Assembly: GCA_900319375.1 (NCBI GenBank)
Contig: ONOI01000026.1
Coordinates: 1 to 50,515 of the forward strand
Length of the DNA: 50,515 nt
Source: an uncultured Bacteroidales bacterium
Lineage (GTDB): Bacteria > Bacteroidota > Bacteroidia > Bacteroidales > UBA932
Direction: 5' to 3'
In this document: in pieces, positions 49,355 through 50,515 of the stretch
Position numbering within the stretch: the stretch's first letter is position 1
How the letters are laid out: each line of letters opens with the position of its first letter
Position numbers and translations under genes: made by a program
Notes under the pieces: generated by a model
Seen by the model: the letters and a program-made list of their open reading frames with translations, nothing else
What the model was told of the DNA's origin: nothing
The model's database searches: none

Positions 49355-50242
49355 TTATTTTAATTCATTTTCGTCAAACAATGCTGCGACATACTGCTTG
49401 CTGTCGAAGTCTTTAATGTCGTCTATTCCCTCACCTACTCCTATCCAGCGGATAGGAATTCCGAACTGGTCTACCAGGCCTACCGCGACTCCGCCTTTCG
49501 CCGTTCCGTCCATCTTTGTAAGGGCGAGGCTGGTGATATCGGTCGCACGGGCAAACTCCTTAGCCTGCTGGAACGCATTCTGGCCGGTACTGGCATCGAG
49601 GACCAGCAACACCTCATTGGGCGCTGTAGGGACTGCCTTACGTACGGAGTTACGTATTTTTGTAAGTTCGTTCATCAGATCGATTCGGTTGTGGAGGCGG
49701 CCCGCTGTGTCGATAAGGACGACGTCCGCGCCCTTGGCGGCTGCGGACTTGACCGTATCGAACGCTACGGCCGCCGGGTCGGAACCCATCTGCTGCTTTA
49801 CAATATCTACGCCGGCGCGCTCCGCCCAGACGGAAATCTGGTCCACGGCCGCAGCGCGGAAGGTATCCGCGGCGCCGAGCATCACCTTCTTTCCTTCGGC
49901 GGTAAACTTCCGGGCGAGCTTACCAATTGTAGTAGTCTTACCTACTCCGTTAACTCCCACCACCAGAATAACATAGGGCTTCGCCGCCTCCATATCGAAG
50001 GACTTCGAAGCGTCTGCCATCAGGCCCTCAATCTCCTCTCGGAGCATCGAGGTAAGTTCTTCCTTGGACATGTATTTATCCTTCGAAACCCTCTCTTCAA
50101 GGGCATCGATTACCTTCAGAGTAGTATCCACTCCCATGTCCGATTCGATCAGGGCTTCCTCTATCGCATCGAGGGTATCGTCGTCGACTCTGGAACGGCC
50201 GACTATCGCTCTGCTGATCTTCTGAAAAAAGCTGATTGCCAT
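49355..50242 (-). CDS. ftsY: Signal recognition particle receptor FtsY
   Basis: 295 residues from MAISFFQKISRAIVG. N-domain helices (about 1-80), then the SRP GTPase: GVNGVGKTTTIGKLA (G1), DTFRAAAVDQ (G2), VLIDTAGRLHN (G3), LTKMDGTAKGG (G4) and PIRWIGVGEGIDDI. It docks ribosome-SRP complexes at the membrane. The acidic A domain is nearly absent, as usual for Bacteroidetes. Its -7 box is 6 bp from the ATG, predicting a leaderless mRNA; an upstream start at 50251 would fall inside that box. Confidence 0.97.
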   Translation of the reverse strand: MAISFFQKISRAIVGRSRVDDDTLDAIEEALIESDMGVDTTLKVIDALEERVSKDKYMSKEELTSMLREEIEGLMADASKSFDMEAAKPYVILVVGVNGVGKTTTIGKLARKFTAEGKKVMLGAADTFRAAAVDQISVWAERAGVDIVKQQMGSDPAAVAFDTVKSAAAKGADVVLIDTAGRLHNRIDLMNELTKIRNSVRKAVPTAPNEVLLVLDASTGQNAFQQAKEFARATDITSLALTKMDGTAKGGVAVGLVDQFGIPIRWIGVGEGIDDIKDFDSKQYVAALFDENELK

Positions 50243-50248
50243 AGCCGA

Positions 50249-50256
50249 CAAATATA
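50249..50256 (-). promoter_or_regulatory. -7 box of ftsY-pheT-DUF4296-deoC unit (leaderless)
   Basis: CAAATATA reads TATATTTG on the minus strand, 6 bp from the ATG at 50242. Confidence 0.75.
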
Positions 50257-50306
50257 CAAAAAATCCGGCGCTTATTGCGTCGGATTTCTCTATAGTATGT
50301 ATGAAA

Positions 50307-50465
50307 TTACTTCTTCTCGAAGTATTCCTTTGCCTTGCTCTCCTCTACGAGGTGCTCTGTGAAGACATAAGCGCCAGTTTTGGGAGACTTTTCCATGCGG
50401 ATGCACTTGACCATGCTCTTGGCACCGGACTTAGCTGCGAATGTTGCAACGGCTTTCTTTGCCAT
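50307..50465 (-). CDS. DUF4295 small protein
   Basis: 52 residues: MAKKAVATFAAKSGAKSMVK, then CIRMEKSPKTGAYVFTEHLV and EESKAKEYFEKK. This is the DUF4295 family, a short basic protein found right after rpmG in Bacteroidetes and probably ribosome-linked. It has a strong Shine-Dalgarno AGGAGG (plus 50473-50478), rare in this window, and follows rpmG by 19 bp. Confidence 0.9.
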   Translation of the reverse strand: MAKKAVATFAAKSGAKSMVKCIRMEKSPKTGAYVFTEHLVEESKAKEYFEKK

Positions 50466-50484
50466 AGTTTATCCTCCTGAAAAT

Positions 50485-50515
50485 TTACTTGATTTCACGA
50501 TGTACCGTCACCTTC
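50485..50515 (-). CDS. rpmG: 50S ribosomal protein L33, C-terminal end (partial)
   Basis: The minus frame entering from the edge encodes KVTVHREIK and a TAA at 50487-50485, the typical end of Bacteroidetes L33. Its position before DUF4295 supports the call. The start lies beyond the window. Confidence 0.8.
   Translation of the reverse strand, partial: KVTVHREIK

Overview
The window looks like a chromosomal segment of an uncultured, fairly GC-rich member of the Bacteroidales. The evidence is the repeated Bacteroidetes-type -7 box (TAnnTTTG), the scarcity of Shine-Dalgarno sites, and the gene content: DUF4295 next to rpmG, DUF4296, DUF4249 beside a TonB-dependent receptor, DUF3575, a fimbrillin-like lipoprotein, CotH and GH92 proteins, TPR histidine kinases, and an exbB-x-exbD-exbD operon. 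I cannot assign a genus.

Layout. 1-5.6 kb: end of an FtsX-type permease, a TPR/SRPBCC pair divergent from a Nudix hydrolase and an rRNA methyltransferase, then queA and dprA. 5.6-6.9 kb: about 1.3 kb without genes, packed with hairpins and a complex repeat. 6.9-13.05 kb: TatD nuclease, ExbB/ExbD energy operon, asnS, udk, TonB-like protein. 13.04-18 kb (minus): CtpA protease, dCMP deaminase, acyl-CoA ligase and a lipoprotein, divergent from a membrane LytTR regulator. 18.9-21.5 kb (minus): a YtrA-type GntR/ABC transporter/DUF2807 operon with a probable operator at its transcription start. 21.6-28 kb (plus): a tightly overlapping operon of a fimbrillin-like lipoprotein, a TPR histidine kinase, two kinase-less TPR sensor relatives, a stand-alone receiver and a small membrane protein. 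28-33 kb: mutarotase, CotH-like lipoprotein and a GH92 mannosidase. 33.1-34.05 kb: a more A+T-rich block holding an HTH regulator and a convergent putative small RNA gene with a perfect 61-bp duplication, next to tRNA-Arg. 34.1-38 kb: rpmF, yceD, typA, a class II aldolase, a lipoprotein, tRNA-Leu. 38.2-44.5 kb (minus): DUF3575 protein, a lipoprotein with an HEIAH metalloprotease motif, DUF4249, a TonB-dependent receptor and a frameshifted lipoprotein. 44.6-45.5 kb: tRNA-Ser followed by a second copy of the hairpin-rich repeat. 45.5 kb to the end (minus): deoC, DUF4296, pheT, ftsY, DUF4295, rpmG.

The strongest candidates for something undescribed are (1) the structured, gene-free repeat found at both 6.3 kb and 44.9 kb, with four hairpin units sharing a core motif, 51-bp tandem repeats at its end and, in the second copy, a 136-bp cloverleaf-like inverted-repeat structure; (2) the two-component operon with kinase-less sensor paralogues around a single receiver; (3) the HTH gene with a convergent duplicated small RNA; and (4) a consistent 5-8 nt distance between -7 box and ATG in eight genes, pointing to leaderless mRNAs.

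All assignments come from reading the sequence and from family knowledge; no database search was run.
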